Shown here: piece by piece, positions 12,607 to 24,167 of the stretch
How the letters are laid out: each line of letters starts with the position of its first letter
How positions within the stretch are numbered: position 1 is the first letter of the stretch
Assembly (NCBI GenBank): GCA_025738555.1
Contig: JAOVFP010000003.1
Span: forward strand, 5,704,001-5,768,000
Reading direction: 5' to 3'
Source: Cyathus striatus
Taxonomy: Eukaryota > Basidiomycota > Agaricomycetes > Agaricales > Nidulariaceae
Length of the DNA: 64,000 bases
Translations under genes and position numbers: made by a program
The notes under the pieces: model-generated
Database searches by the model: none
What the model saw: the letters and a program-made list of their open reading frames with translations, nothing else
Told to the model about the DNA's origin: nothing

Positions 12607-13620
12607 ATGAGTTATAATTCACGCGACGGTGACCATGATAAGAAGCTGTCTAAAAGTTCTGCTTCTGGGGAGGCCGAAGCTGGGCCATCAAAACAGCAGA
12701 CTATAGACCACAAAGAGGGTGAACCCGACCAAGCTCTCGACGGTGGGTCGGATGGCGAGGATGATGGAGAGGAGGAACCAGAACATGAAGGTCTAGTGGA
12801 AGGCATGGACCCTGAGGGATTTTCTGGGCCAAAGCAGAAAATAGTAAAGCCTCTGACACAGGAGGCTCTGGCTGCGTTCAAGGCTGCACAGGAAAGGACC
12901 GGTGTAATCTATATCTCTCGTATACCCCCTGGGATGCGACCTGCCAAGGTCAGGCATCTTATGAGTGCGTATGGAGAAATTGGACGCGTATATTTGCAAC
13001 AGGAGGGTGAGTAAACGAACGGCAGTACTTATGAAAGCATCGCGCAATTATATTAACTTTTTTTACACAAGATGCTAAGCGAGCATATCTACGACGGAAA
13101 TACACATCAACCAAAAAACCTCATTTCACAGAAGGATGGGTGGAATTCAAAGACAAGAAAATAGCGCGAAGCGTAGCAGAAATGCTGAACGCGCAACCGA
13201 TTGGAGGAAAGAAAGGTACACGATGGAGAGACGATGTGTGGACGATGAAGTATCTCCCCAAGTTCAAATGGAATATGCTCACTGAGCAAGTCGGTGCGTA
13301 TAAACGATTGACATCGATATTGAACGAATGCTAATGGATGTGCAGCACACGAGGCGGCGATTCATTCTGCGAAACTGCGTGTAGAGCTTTCGCAATCGAG
13401 ACAGGAGCAGCAGGAGTATTTGAAGAACGTGGAACTTGCACGGGTACTGGACAAGCGGGTGGCACGGAAGAAGGAAAAGGGGGAAGAGATGGAGCTGAAG
13501 CCTACAGAACGAAGTCGAAAGCGAGGCAATGAGGAGGAGAGGGAAGAGGGAAGAAAGAGAAAGAAGGGAGGCGAGGCAGAGCAATTTCCTTTAAATAGTG
13601 TGCTCGGAAGTGTATTTTAA
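12607..13620 (+). CDS. ESF2: Pre-rRNA processing factor ESF2 (ABT1 family), RRM protein
   Basis: Nucleolar protein of the 18S rRNA pathway that stimulates the helicase Dbp8 in yeast. Three exons (12607-13006, 13072-13293, 13346-13620) give 298 aa. An acidic N-terminus ([16 protein letters not shown]) is followed by the [23 protein letters not shown] as strand 1 and helix 1, then GEIGRVYL. The family-specific insert ([34 protein letters not shown]) and [17 protein letters not shown] are typical of ESF2/ABT1. The tail is basic ([19 protein letters not shown]). The ATG at 12607 begins [11 protein letters not shown]; an upstream GTG in the same frame was not used. Confidence 0.9.
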
Positions 13621-13919
13621 GACGTCGGGATACTTAATACTTGATACGAGGCGGTGCACGGACCCCAGCGTGGGAAGTTGAGAGTCGGAGTGTGAAGGTG
13701 CCATGTCAGTGCCAAATGTTGCCGCTGCAACTTTCATCGCGCACACAGTTGAGCGTGTTGAAAGCAGAGTTGTGCTCGTCGTCCAAGCCAACATCTACGC
13801 TGTGTGTCGTGATCCCAAGAGGTCTGTCTTCACTATGCTCGACCTCTCTCAGCCAGGCTCTGATAAGCCATCTTGTTGTGTTCTCTTCTCTTTCTCCCTC
13901 AGTTTCCTCCTTCTAAAAG
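13621..13919. other. Short intergenic spacer
   Basis: 299 bp between ESF2 and the ARS2 homologue on the same strand. The end is pyrimidine-rich (13880-13915, CTTTCTCCCTC type), a common fungal core-promoter pattern. Confidence 0.45.
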
Positions 13920-16900
13920 ATGTCCTGGTCTGCGCCGTATCCTCCCCCGCCTCGTCGTTCTCGTTCTCGTTCCCCTTCTAGGGGCTACCCTCCACGGCCG
14001 CCGTATCCAGACGCAGCTTACCCAGAGCCTTACAGACAAGATTGGGATACTTACGACAGAGACAGGGCATGGGCATACGAACGGGATCGACCCGGTTACG
14101 AATACGGGCGACGTGGGAGAAGTCGGAGTCCTGACGAAAGTCTGTCGCGTTCTTCATTCTTGGTACTCGTTGGCTGATGGCTCTTGCACTCGTAGCTGGC
14201 AGGAAGCGTCGGAGGTCCATGTCTCCATACGACCGAGAACGTTTTGATCCCCGACCTCGTTACAATGATGACTACGGTTTGCTTTCTTTGCATATTTCTT
14301 TGTTGGAGCTCTGAATCAGACAATATCAATTTATACAGATGCCCATTCCCGTGGATATGGTTACTCCCCACCGCGAAGAGGTCCTCCGGGTCCCTTCCCT
14401 CCCCCATCCAGACGAGCGCCTCCAGACCCTTATACCATGGACTTTCCAGCAACACTTAAACAATTCGCAGAGTGGTTCCGTTACTTTTATCCTCAACAAG
14501 CCATTGAGGAGGATAATGCTGACAAAGCAGCCGAACAAGAGGCTGGTGATGGCTCTAAACCAAGGAATGGCATCAAGAGCAGATGGGAGAAGTATAAGAA
14601 AGAATTCGCCGCACAACAGGTTAGCATTATGTTTTGTCTGGCCACCCTTCCTTGTTTATGTTGTGTATCATATTCTACCTCCATGTTGTGGCATTATTTT
14701 CATAACCGTATCGCTGAATTGTTCTTGTCGATACGTTTTTGTAGCTTCAGACAATGTTTGAACATCATAGGAAATCGCCTTGGTTTGCGGAAAAGTATGA
14801 TCCTGCTCCCGAGTTCCAGACTTTGCGCATGCGCGTGAGGAGAGATGGTTGGAAAGGGCGGTTGAATATCTTCCTGCATGAACTCGAGTCTGGGAAGTAT
14901 GATCCAGATCTGAACGAGTCCGAGCCTTCTTCCCCACAAAGGAAGTGAACGGTGATACTGTCATGGACGTCAATGGTGGTGCTCCCGTATCTGCCGAGGA
15001 CAAGTCTGGTGGCGATGAAGATATACAATTCAATGTTGAACCTGATGAGGATGCTGGTGACAATGAGGGGAAGGCAGAGGTCAATGGCAAATCTTATACC
15101 AACAAGAGAAATGACAACCGAGGAGAAGAAATTTCTGCTCCTGCTGAAGGTAATCAAGTGATGATTAGGACTATTCCCCCTGATATTGGCCGTGTGAAGC
15201 TTGAGGAGGTCCGTCATATTTTCTCGCATCACCGTTACGGAATTCTAACATATCATTAGGCTTGTGCCAAGATCCCTGGTTATGTATACCTGGCGTTGGG
15301 TGATCCCTTGCAGAAGCGCAACTACTATCGCGCTGGTTGGCTACGATTTCATGATGATGCGGATATGACAGCTGTAATGGCTGAATTGTCTGAAAAGAAG
15401 GTTTGTTGTACGCTCAATGTGTCTTAACTACGTTATTAACTATCATTCAAGATTGAAGGCTTCAAGCTTCATGTCACTCATAACATGCGTCCGTTTGTCA
15501 ATCGTGTCCGCTACACACCAGAAGTCGCCAGCCGACCAGAGAGGCTGCAGAAAGACTTAGCCAATGTCAGGACTCTTGCAGGGATTCTCGAAGAGGAAGC
15601 TGCGAAACTGCGTGCTGCTAAACTTCCTCCAGTTGTACCGAAATCCACCGGTGAAGGTGTCTCTGGTGAGGAGCAGGACACTGACATGGCTGCTCCTGAA
15701 GTTCAAGAAGAGGATGAGCCCGAGCCTAAGGAAAAGGGGACGGATGCTGTGGAAAGGAGGATAGAGAAGGTTATGACAGATATGCGTGAACAAGGTCTTA
15801 TCGATGTGAATGATGAAAAAGCCTATGAGGAGAAAAAGGTTGGTTAATCTTCTGCTGAAGTCCTGTCATGTATGTCTTATCTCATTCTCAGACGATCGTG
15901 GCCTTGGATATGTATCTGGCATACCTTCGTGCAGCATTTCACACATGCTACTACTGCTCTGTTGTAACCGATCATGTTGAAGAATTGCAGCGTAAGTGTC
16001 TGAAGCATGCCAGAAAGCCACTCTCGAAGGCACTCCTTGAAGAAATTAAATCCACCGAATCTGAGAAAACTGAGATCGAGAAGAAACCCTCTGAGGATGA
16101 GAACGAGAAAGAACCTGTAGATAAGGAAAGGGAGAAGGAGAAGGAGAAAGAAAAGGAGAAAGAGAAGGAGAAAGAAGGTAAACGTGACGGGAAGGACAGT
16201 CGTGATTGGAAGCGCAATGGTAATAGTTCTATTATACACATTCCATAAGCTTTGTGGGGCTGATCACTTTTGCGTCGTAGATGAGCGTTGGTTGGAATGG
16301 TTGGATTCTAAAATTGCTTTGTTGATCAATCGTGACAATGTTGACCCTCGTGATTATGGAGGGAAGAGCTACGAAGAGTGCGTATCTTCTCCAATACGCC
16401 TGTAATATTTTACTGATGGGCATGTTTAGGGAACTGAGTAAGGCTGTTGAACCTTACATCAAGCAGGAAGACGAGGGCAAGTTCCGATGCAAGACCTGTC
16501 AGAAGCTTTTTAAGGCGACCTCTTTCGTCGAAAAGCACATCGCGAACAAACATCCTGATTTAGTGAAATCTCTTGAGGAGGTACGACTTGTCGTTTCACA
16601 AGGCTGCTGACTCTAGTTGATTCTTTTGTAGATTCCTTATTTCAACAACTTTGCTCTAGATCCACATCGTATTCAACCTTTTACTCACCCTCCACAGCCG
16701 ACTGGTAATGTAAGTCAGGCTCCACCCCCGCAAGCGTATGGACTACAGGGACCATTGGCGCCCTTCCCGGTAGACTACGCTCGAGGCGCGCCGCCTTACT
16801 ATGGAGCCTATCCACCAGGTGCATATCCCCCTCCCCCTCCTCCGTACCACAATGGCTACTGGGATCCCCACGCGTACCCAGGTATGTATGGACCGCCAGG

Positions 16901-17292
16901 TTATCCATTTCCTCCTCAGCCCCCTCGTCGCGATGAAGCTGCCAATTCACGTCGCCTAAGTGACCGGCTTGGAGGATTTGCCTCCGAGACAACGATCCCC
17001 CCAAATGCAGGTCTTCCTCCTAAACCCTCCCCTGCCGCGTTGGACACCGCGCTTTCCAGCGGTAATGGTGGGGGAAACCAAAGAAGGAATAACCGAAACA
17101 ATAGCGGGCAGAACACCGGTCCTCCGCCGCCACCACCACCAGATGCTAAGGAAGACCCACGGGCTGCGGCCGGGAAGAGGGTTAGTTACCATGATATGGA
17201 TCTTGTTGCAGAGGTACGTCTATTAATATTATTATTATGCAACGTTGATTCTGACTGGTTCACCGAAGGGCGATGTGGAACTGTTTTACTAG
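13920..17292 (+). CDS. ARS2: ARS2/SERRATE homologue, zinc-finger RNA effector
   Basis: Binds the cap-binding complex and sends nascent transcripts to export or decay. The N-terminus is an RS/RGY/P-rich tail. Further domains follow in order: DFPATLKQFAEWFRYFYP (SERRATE/Ars2 N-domain), FEHHRKSPWFAEKYDP, MIRTIPPDIGRV with YRAGWLRFHDDADM (RRM-like), a K/E-rich linker, a C2H2 finger (FRCKTCQKLFKATSFVEKH then NKHPD), and a proline/tyrosine-rich tail. It ends MDLVAEGDVELFY, like the conserved ARS2 C-terminus that contacts partners. About eleven short introns; roughly 900 aa. The frame breaks at about 14942 (PSSPQRK then VNGDTV), where no legal intron fits; one missing A would restore it. S. cerevisiae lacks this gene, so its presence fits a basidiomycete. 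Confidence 0.85.
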
Positions 17293-17859
17293 ATAATAGG
17301 GCACATTGCTACATACTACACATACTTAGTGGTTATTATCGTTACATAAGAATACTTCTTTTCCTTCCTTTTGACATTCATACCCCCACAGGTAGCAACC
17401 GTGGTGGCGAAATTGAACTACGCTCGGTTAACTACTTCTGATGATGTATCGCGATATTCAAGTGTTAATATTATTACATGTTTTTAGTTAAAGTGCATGA
17501 CTATTTGTGAAATTACGTAATAAGCATGCCCGTCTAATTCCCAGCTGCTTCGAGTTGTCGCTTTGCATTGTTCTTCTGATTCATCACCTCGCATTAAGTA
17601 TTCAGGTATGATAATCCTCTCTGTCTCCAACTTTTCAGATGAAATGCACTGGGCTCTGAGACATATTTTGATGCCATGCACTACACTCTACGGAGTGGCG
17701 GCCTAGAAAACCGTTAACTGACATTTATTTTACCTTTTCACGTTTTTTCGTTTATTTGGATGCTGATTTCTTTATACGCACAATTGGTCACAGGTCTTTC
17801 ATTACTAGAATGGCGTCGGAAGATGTGGACGCTTTTCAGTTTACTTCCTCATCAAGGAT
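17293..17859. other. Intergenic between ARS2 and LCP5
   Basis: 567 bp. A minus-strand frame at 17484-17681 has no recognisable domain and was not called. The stretch should carry the ARS2 3' end and the LCP5 promoter. An ATG at 17810 is a possible true LCP5 start (see the next entry). Confidence 0.4.
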
Positions 17860-19047
17860 ATGACTGCCAGTCTCTCTAGTGCAAAAGAATCGCTGAAACA
17901 GCTTCGCAACAGGTGAGCTTTTTTTTTGTTTATACAAAGTTTGAGGACAGTGGTCACGTTTATTTCCAGTGAAACTATCTCTCTGGATACCAACGATGGA
18001 ATTTCACTTCTTTCGTTGAAGCATCATGTTCTTCTATCGTATCTCCGCTCCTTGGTTTTAGTCACCTCCCGTCGCTCTCTAGGACATTCACTTACGGAGC
18101 GTCTGGCACTCCCAGCGCCTTTTGCTTCAGCGGATCGTAGTACACGTGGATCTGGGACCGGAAACCTCGTTGATACGATGATCGAAAATCGCGTTGTGTT
18201 AGAGAAAATAGAAGCTCTTCAAGGCAAAATGCGATATCAGATTGAAAAATTGATCAATGTGTCTGCAGCTCCACATACCACTAATGTGACTGATGGTATG
18301 ATGATTGTTTATTTATGTATCTCCTAAGTCCTGGAACGTTTTCCAGATCCTTTGGCATTCCGACCGAATCCACAAAACCTGGCGAGCGATGAGGAAAATG
18401 ATAGACCATTTACTTCCAAGGAGACGTATGATATTGCCAACGATGGCATCTATCGTCCACCACGTCTGGCGCCTGTTCCTTACGTCGAAAAGCCTCGCAA
18501 CGAAGGTCGAAAAGAGCGCATACCAGTTCCCTCTGCTTTGACTATGCTCACTTCTGATCCCTCACAACCACATATGGAAACGACATCTGGCCTCGGTGGT
18601 GCTCCAGCAATGGCATCTGGTCGTGCAGCATATCTCAAACGCATGAATGAGTTTGAAGAAGAGAATTTCACTCGTATGATGATGAAGAAAAGCGAAGCTC
18701 GTCGACGAGCTCGGGACGAGGCAGACCTAGCGATGGGCGGCGACCTTGGTGGTGTTGACAGTGGAAGGGGCATGCGACGCCGAGCTGGTGGTCTCGAGGA
18801 TGAATTCGGAGACGTGCTGCGTAGCGTTGAAAGGACAAGTGGTGCATATGGCAAAGGGGACGGTTATGACGAACTTCGGAAGAAGGGTAGGAAAGCGGGT
18901 GTTCTTGAACGCAGTCGAGCGGATGGCGTTGGCCGGAAACGCGGTGCTACGTTTGAGGATGAGAAAATCGTACCTCCATCGAGAAAAAGGAGTCGATTCG
19001 AGCAAGAGGCGAAGGCAGTTAAGAGAAAGATGAAGAAGAGAAATTAA
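17860..19047 (+). CDS. LCP5: SSU processome protein LCP5/neuroguidin (Sas10/Utp3/C1D family)
   Basis: U3 snoRNP-associated protein needed for 18S rRNA maturation. Three exons (17860-17912, 17970-18295, 18347-19047) give 359 aa. Helices at the start (DGISLLSLKHHVLLSYLRSL) form the Sas10/C1D domain. The hallmark DPLAFRPNPQNL follows the second intron, then GIYRPPRLAPVPY, which is diagnostic for Lcp5/neuroguidin. The C-terminus is basic with nuclear signals (PSRKRSRFEQEAKAVKRKMK). The chosen ATG begins MTASLSSAKESL. An upstream ATG at 17810 (MASEDVDAF) is out of frame by one base; a single missing T near 17834 would fuse it to a family-like start containing LIKDM. Confidence 0.85.
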
Positions 19048-19201
19048 AAGTAACATTATTCTATTACTATTATATTATATACCATTAATCCTTGCTCAAA
19101 TGTTAGACTGACTACTCAAGGATGAACAGTGTTTTTGAAAATACATGCTCAATCAGAAGAAAACAAGGCATACAGAGTGAGATGAATACTTATGTACTCA
19201 C

Positions 19202-19551
19202 CGCGCACTGCGGAATAAAAGTCGGGATGATGTGCCTTCAAATAAGTAGCTTCTCTGGTTTCGTGAAAACTTTTCTCTTCTCGTTCTTCCTGTAAATCAG
19301 CTCTTGCTTCTGATCTCAACTTATATCGACCGAAACCCGTCGATATGAAGACCTACTCCATCTCCATCATTCTTGTCCTTTCTCGTGGACAAGTCATCAT
19401 TCTCAGCCTGAGAGCAAATAACCATTTCTCTTTCTCATTCTATCAGCGAGGAACTGCAGGATAAATGATGCACTTTCTTTGTAAGACGGTTGTCGAACGC
19501 ACTTCCCAAGGTCAACACCAGTCCGTACAGGAGATCATCCACACTACCCAT
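19202..19551 (-). CDS. Possible small spliced gene, unknown function
   Basis: Tentative. Exon 1 (19551-19474) reads MGSVDDLLYGLVLTLGSAF then DNRLTKK and ends at a GT donor. A 66-nt intron follows, and exon 2 starts at 19407 (AENDDLSTRKDKNDGDG). Exon 2 continues as a charged helical segment, LRSEARADLQEEREEKSF and THETR-like residues to HHPDFYSAVR, ending at a strong GTGAGT donor near 19201. The second half is in frame only if one G of the run at about 19343 is extra. A short last exon near 19147 is possible but weak. No family recognised. It is tail-to-tail with LCP5. Confidence 0.35.
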
Positions 19552-20498
19552 GTCCGTAGAGCAGCTTGTAGGTAAGCGTCATGTACATTTTACCTTTCTG
19601 CTTTCTGACTGTCAATGTTAGGTGTCGTAATCACTCTCCTGGTCGTACGATAATTTTACGGATAATTTCTATATCATCAATTCCGGCTGTAACTCGTTTC
19701 CAGAGATATTCACCTATGTACAAAAATATTAGGATGCAAGACATGCAGATAGGATTTGGATACGATCATGCGAGTTCGGTACTGGATAGTGGCCCGTGAA
19801 CTAATATATATATATACAGTCATTCACCATCTTATGCAACGCCAAATTTTGTTTCGTAAACTGTACATGACTAATACATTCGTTTGCTCTGAAATTTTAT
19901 ATATACATTATGTATGATATAAATTAAATGTCTGTGGAATCTCAAGGCTCTAGGTTTAGATCTGCACCTTCCACATGAATATCTTTCCGAATGGTGAATT
20001 TGGGGTAATTACCAGAGTGCAACACCGAGCCGAACTAAGGCACGGCAATGATTAATCAAGTAGTATTTGTCCGGACCCTATGATGTAAACTAATCATCTA
20101 GATTTGATTCCCAGTCAAAAATCAGTCTAGGGCTATTGAGCCAAATCAAGTTAGATATAGCCTCTAGACTTTATCGAGGGACATCGAGTAAAAATAGCCA
20201 AGTCCCAAAAATAAACTCTTGGCAGATTTACAGACGCAAAACTGTGAGATGCTTCGCGAAGAAAAATCTGAGCGCATCGAGGGATTTCTAGGCAAAATGA
20301 GAATATGAGAATGAAGACTTCGGTATAAGGCGCTCATTTCCCTTCTCCATCATTTACATATAATCATGGCACTTACACACGACGTACGGCAGACCCTTTC
20401 CTTTCCTTACCCCCAGCTTCTCGTACTTCTCATAAGCACTTACTTCCCTTTTCCACCCCTCCCCTACCTCATCTGTCCATGAGCAAGGCTATAACTTT

Positions 20499-20826
20499 AT
20501 GCAACTTCAAAGGTACGTGGTTCCTTCTCCGTTTCATTGCATTCACTCACAACATGGGGCTAACCAGTTCGTAGTTACAGGTTCCGGCTGACGATGGTTT
20601 CTCTCGTCACGCGCCGCCACTGCCCTCACCTCGACACTCAGCTATTGCTTTCTTCATATTCGCATAGACATTCCGTCTCGGAGGTTAGGATCACGGGTGT
20701 ACATCGCGTTCGGTATGTATTCGATTCATCATCACCAAACTATTGCTAACACTGTTTATTGATACATTCAGTTGTAACTTGCATGAAGTTGTGGTTCGCG
20801 CACTACAAGGCAGTGCAAGCTACTAA
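20499..20826 (+). CDS. Possible small spliced gene or spliced non-coding RNA
   Basis: Three exons (20499-20512, 20581-20712, 20772-20826) with good splice sites: donors GTACGT and GTATGT, acceptors TTACAG and TTCAG, and CTAAC branch-like words inside both introns (68 and 59 nt). The joined frame is 66 aa, beginning MQLQRFRLTMVSLVTRRHC and ending LQGSASY. No family, signal peptide or membrane helix is evident. The splice signals are better than the coding evidence, so a spliced lncRNA is as likely as a peptide. A pyrimidine-rich tract at 20400-20470 lies upstream. Confidence 0.3.
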
Positions 20827-21523
20827 ACTTCTTGGTTGGTACAGTAGGTAGTATTAGACTAGATAGAAATATATGTGCCTATGTAGATTTCCAATATATG
20901 CTTTTTTGATGTCTACATATCCATTGGAAGCGCTTCAACAACCCAAGATATAACTAGACCTTGGCTATGGTAGTACTAGATGTTGCTATACGGGCCTATA
21001 CCTGCCATTAAATTAGTATCTTGGCAAATCTGACTTATTCTTGGCACTGGACCAAACTCGACGTGCTTAGATGTCACTCGAAAAAAATCGTTATATTCCA
21101 GATTTTCTTGGGATATCGAGCGATATCTGGTCTTCGATCTCACTGGATACTGCTTGAGATCCCTAGACCGACTTTTGACTGGGTTTGATTGCTCAGGCAG
21201 TAATGCACTACACCACATATGCCCAAATATCTGCCACAGAAACACTTACTGTCTCATTCAAAATTCTCCATGTTTTCAATATATTGTGTAGATATTTACA
21301 TATGAATTTTATTAAGCACAGTTACATCATAACTGTCAGATTTAAGACGTCTTATTTTTTGAAACTGGTGCATTTGATGTAAGCATTGTGCACTGTAAAG
21401 CATTTTATATAAGATAGAAATATATAATGCATTTTATTTTTGCGCAGTTGTATTGAGAAATATTTCTTGTATAAAATAGAAAAGGAATGAACAAAATTGA
21501 TTATCTTTGCACTGTTGCACTAG
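20827..21523. other. Gene-poor AT-rich stretch
   Basis: No gene recognised on either strand. The sequence is AT-rich with short stop-filled frames and borders the TIR element that begins at 21524. Confidence 0.4.
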
Positions 21524-22663
21524 ACCGGAAGCCGGTCGGTTACGTACAAGCACGTGATATGAACGATTGAATCGTGTATCGTTTTACAGTACGTAATCAG
21601 GTACTCGGTCAGACCGAGCAATCGGTCAGCATGGAATTTTTGAAAGAACAAGTCAGTCCGCTGCAAAAAAAAAACCACAATAATAATCACATGTGTATCA
21701 CCTTGCTATATTTCAATTTATATGTAGAATGACGCAGATTTGGCTAAGTTATAGCAACTTTATGTCTCATTTTTCTATGATATCATCAATTTGGCTATAT
21801 TTATATCATCAGCTGCTCCATATCTACCGTACTGTCACTGTCTAAGTATATCTTTCAGTACGGCAACTTATCACATCCACTTTTCAGGTTCCAAAGAAGA
21901 CTTTTACAACAGTTTTATGGCATAATTGTAATTTTTAAATTTTGTAATAAATGTTTAAGTTTGTATGTAAGGTATATTCCATATCCCCCATACCACAAGT
22001 TGAGAGCACTCCTGTAGATTGTGTAGTTGAACACTGACCTTCAAATTTATCACATATGTTAATGATATTGTTCACAACATATCAGTACAAATTTCGCATT
22101 TTTTACGATTTTATTTGAGGTGCTGGAGTGATGAGACCGAAAAAAATCCATTTACAGGACATAGAAATGTCAAATGGAGGGATTTTCGAAATAGGCTTTC
22201 AATCTGTGAGTAAAGGTCCGAAAATTAATGAATAGGATCTAAATTACATTTCACAAGCCTTTGTGGAGGCATTTCACAGCGAGCAACGGAGTAAGCAATA
22301 TTTACTTATTGGGAGTATCTGACCGCTTACTATCTTATCTTATCTAGTGCGATTAGGCAGCCTGTTGACTAGTGCTCTCTGCCACTGCAAGGGTCTGTTC
22401 CCACGCTGTGACCGGCTTCCTAGTTTTGGCCAAGATCGCACCTGATTTAAAAAAATATTCATAACACCACACTGGAGCATCCAAAAATTGCAAAAAAGGT
22501 CTCAATTTATTCTTTGGAAGGTGGACTACAATTCTAACATAAAGGGACAGCGGGAAACGGAAGTTTTTATGTCTCATTTCTCAATTTGATCTTAGGTGGC
22601 CGAGATCACCATCAATGACTGTATATCACGTGCACAAAGTCACGTCACCGACCGGCTTCCGGT
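21524..22663. mobile_element. 1.14-kb DNA transposon remnant with terminal inverted repeats
   Basis: The outer 17 bp are perfect inverted repeats: ACCGGAAGCCGGTCGGT at 21524-21540 and its reverse complement at 22647-22663. The similarity goes on inward to GCACGTGATAT on both sides with a few mismatches and a small gap. Further copies of the GGTCAG/GACCGA type lie just inside (21605-21640). The only sizeable inner frame is 22353-22577 on the minus strand, 74 aa without a transposase motif. I see no clear target-site duplication. Superfamily unknown. Confidence 0.6.
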
Positions 22664-23005
22664 GACTGTATTACGTAATATTTGATGGCAATTTTATTCC
22701 GTTTTGGCAACATTTTGGTTCCATTGTTCTTCTGCTTGCGTTGTATCAATGTTGTACACCATGTTATACGTACTAAGTACTCTTTTGTTCTCCTGTGGCA
22801 TCGGACATATAAAGTTCACTCATTGTCAACTACACCCTAATGCAGGCTTCATTCTATTAAGTCAACCTTGCAATCCACCTTGTCTCAGGCAGACAACCAC
22901 TTTCTACTCTCACATATAGCTGATACATCAATCTCACATTCTCGTTCTCTGCTCTGTGACAAGTTGTATAATATTTCAATTGCTCGCATTTCATTTATAT
23001 CTGTC
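22664..23005. promoter_or_regulatory. Upstream region of the four-helix membrane protein
   Basis: 342 bp from the TIR element to the ATG at 23006. It is T- and C-rich and open in one frame, but has no coding features of its own. The promoter of the next gene must lie here or inside the transposon remnant. Confidence 0.35.
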
Positions 23006-24167
23006 ATGACCTCTATTGTAGACCTGACGCAACCAAAGTACTCACCTGTATTTTCAAAGATTAGGACCATTACATTTTGTGAGTTATTTCCGTCGTTATT
23101 TGACACGTACTTAACGAGCTTCGACACTTAGCATGTATTATATTAACTGCGTTCCTATGGATTCTACTGCTATGTCTTTTAGTATTTGCAAAGTGGGATA
23201 TATTGGATTCATCGCAGAGTGAGTTTATCTTTCATATAGTGGCTTTATGACTGCGTGCTCATATACTGCTATGAAGGAACGCTGATCGTTCTTCTTCTTC
23301 TCACAAACACTATGACTGTGATAATATTGATAGTACTGTCGGTATTCGATTATTTCTCGTTTGCAAAAACTGATGGTATCTACAGCATAATTAAGAAGTT
23401 CAGACCGTGGCTTGATGCTGCAAGGTGTTTTCTCTTGCTCGTACTGAATTGTGGTATGTACCACTGCCACATTCTACATAAATCAGCTGATTAGTCAAAA
23501 GGAATTGCGGGTGCATATGCATTTTGGAGTGGCAAATTTTCGTGTTTATCGAAGGGTAGAAAATGAAGTATCATAATGCCCAATGCAGTTAGCTAACAAT
23601 TAGTTTGATAGAACCCGACGATATTGCAATGTGTTCCATGACCAAGATATACATTTTAGCTGCTAGCTGGGTGGTACCGATACTGGGTAGGCATATTCCA
23701 GCATTTAGTCATTTATATCACACTAAACTATCATAGTCATTGGGTACTGTTGTGGCCTCGGCCTCATGGTACACCGTTACAAAAAAGCACAAGCGCAAGA
23801 CGAAAGTTCGGAAGGATTCGATGAGAAGCTTGATTGGGAGAACTCTTGGAACAACGAGGTGCCACCTCAAAGCGCACGTCCTTCATTACTGCCAGTGATG
23901 CAGCCGAGCACATCTATTGTACCGAGTCCATTGAGTGTTTCCTTTCCGCCAAATGCAACGTATACGCCTCCGCCTCTAATGCCAGCAATGCCTACTACGC
24001 CCGTTCGGTCAGCGTTCCGAGAGAGTAGAACGAGTCGAGCGACAAGGATATCGCATCTTCCGCCAGTTCGCGAAGTTACGGAAATATCTGAAATTAATAG
24101 CAACGGCAGTCCGCCTACAGTGGGAAGACTGTCGAAACTGTCACGAATGTCGATGTACCGAGTTTAG
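23006..24167 (+). CDS. Four-helix membrane protein with long cytosolic tail
   Basis: Six short exons (23006-23078, 23132-23218, 23277-23453, 23502-23555, 23612-23686, 23737-24167) join without a stop into 298 aa. Every junction has GT...AG and a consistent phase. Four hydrophobic helices appear only after splicing: around ILTAFLWILLLCLLVF, LIVLLLLTNTMTVIILIVL, CFLLLVLNCGIAGAYAFW and YILAASWVVPILVIGYCCG. Both ends are predicted cytosolic. The last exon encodes a proline/serine-rich tail (SARPSLLPVMQPS, TYTPPPLMPAMPTTP) ending RLSKLSRMSMYRV. The topology resembles MARVEL-like or tetraspan proteins, but no sequence motif identifies the family. I have no function to offer beyond membrane location. 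Confidence 0.65.

Noticed and set aside
20630..20742. Minus-strand TGATGATGA and CTGA, snoRNA-like
   Set aside because: The boxes overlap a candidate exon, and no closing stem is present.
22353..22577. 74-aa minus-strand frame inside the TIR element as a transposase remnant
   Set aside because: No transposase motif (DDE, hAT dimerisation or zinc finger) can be seen.
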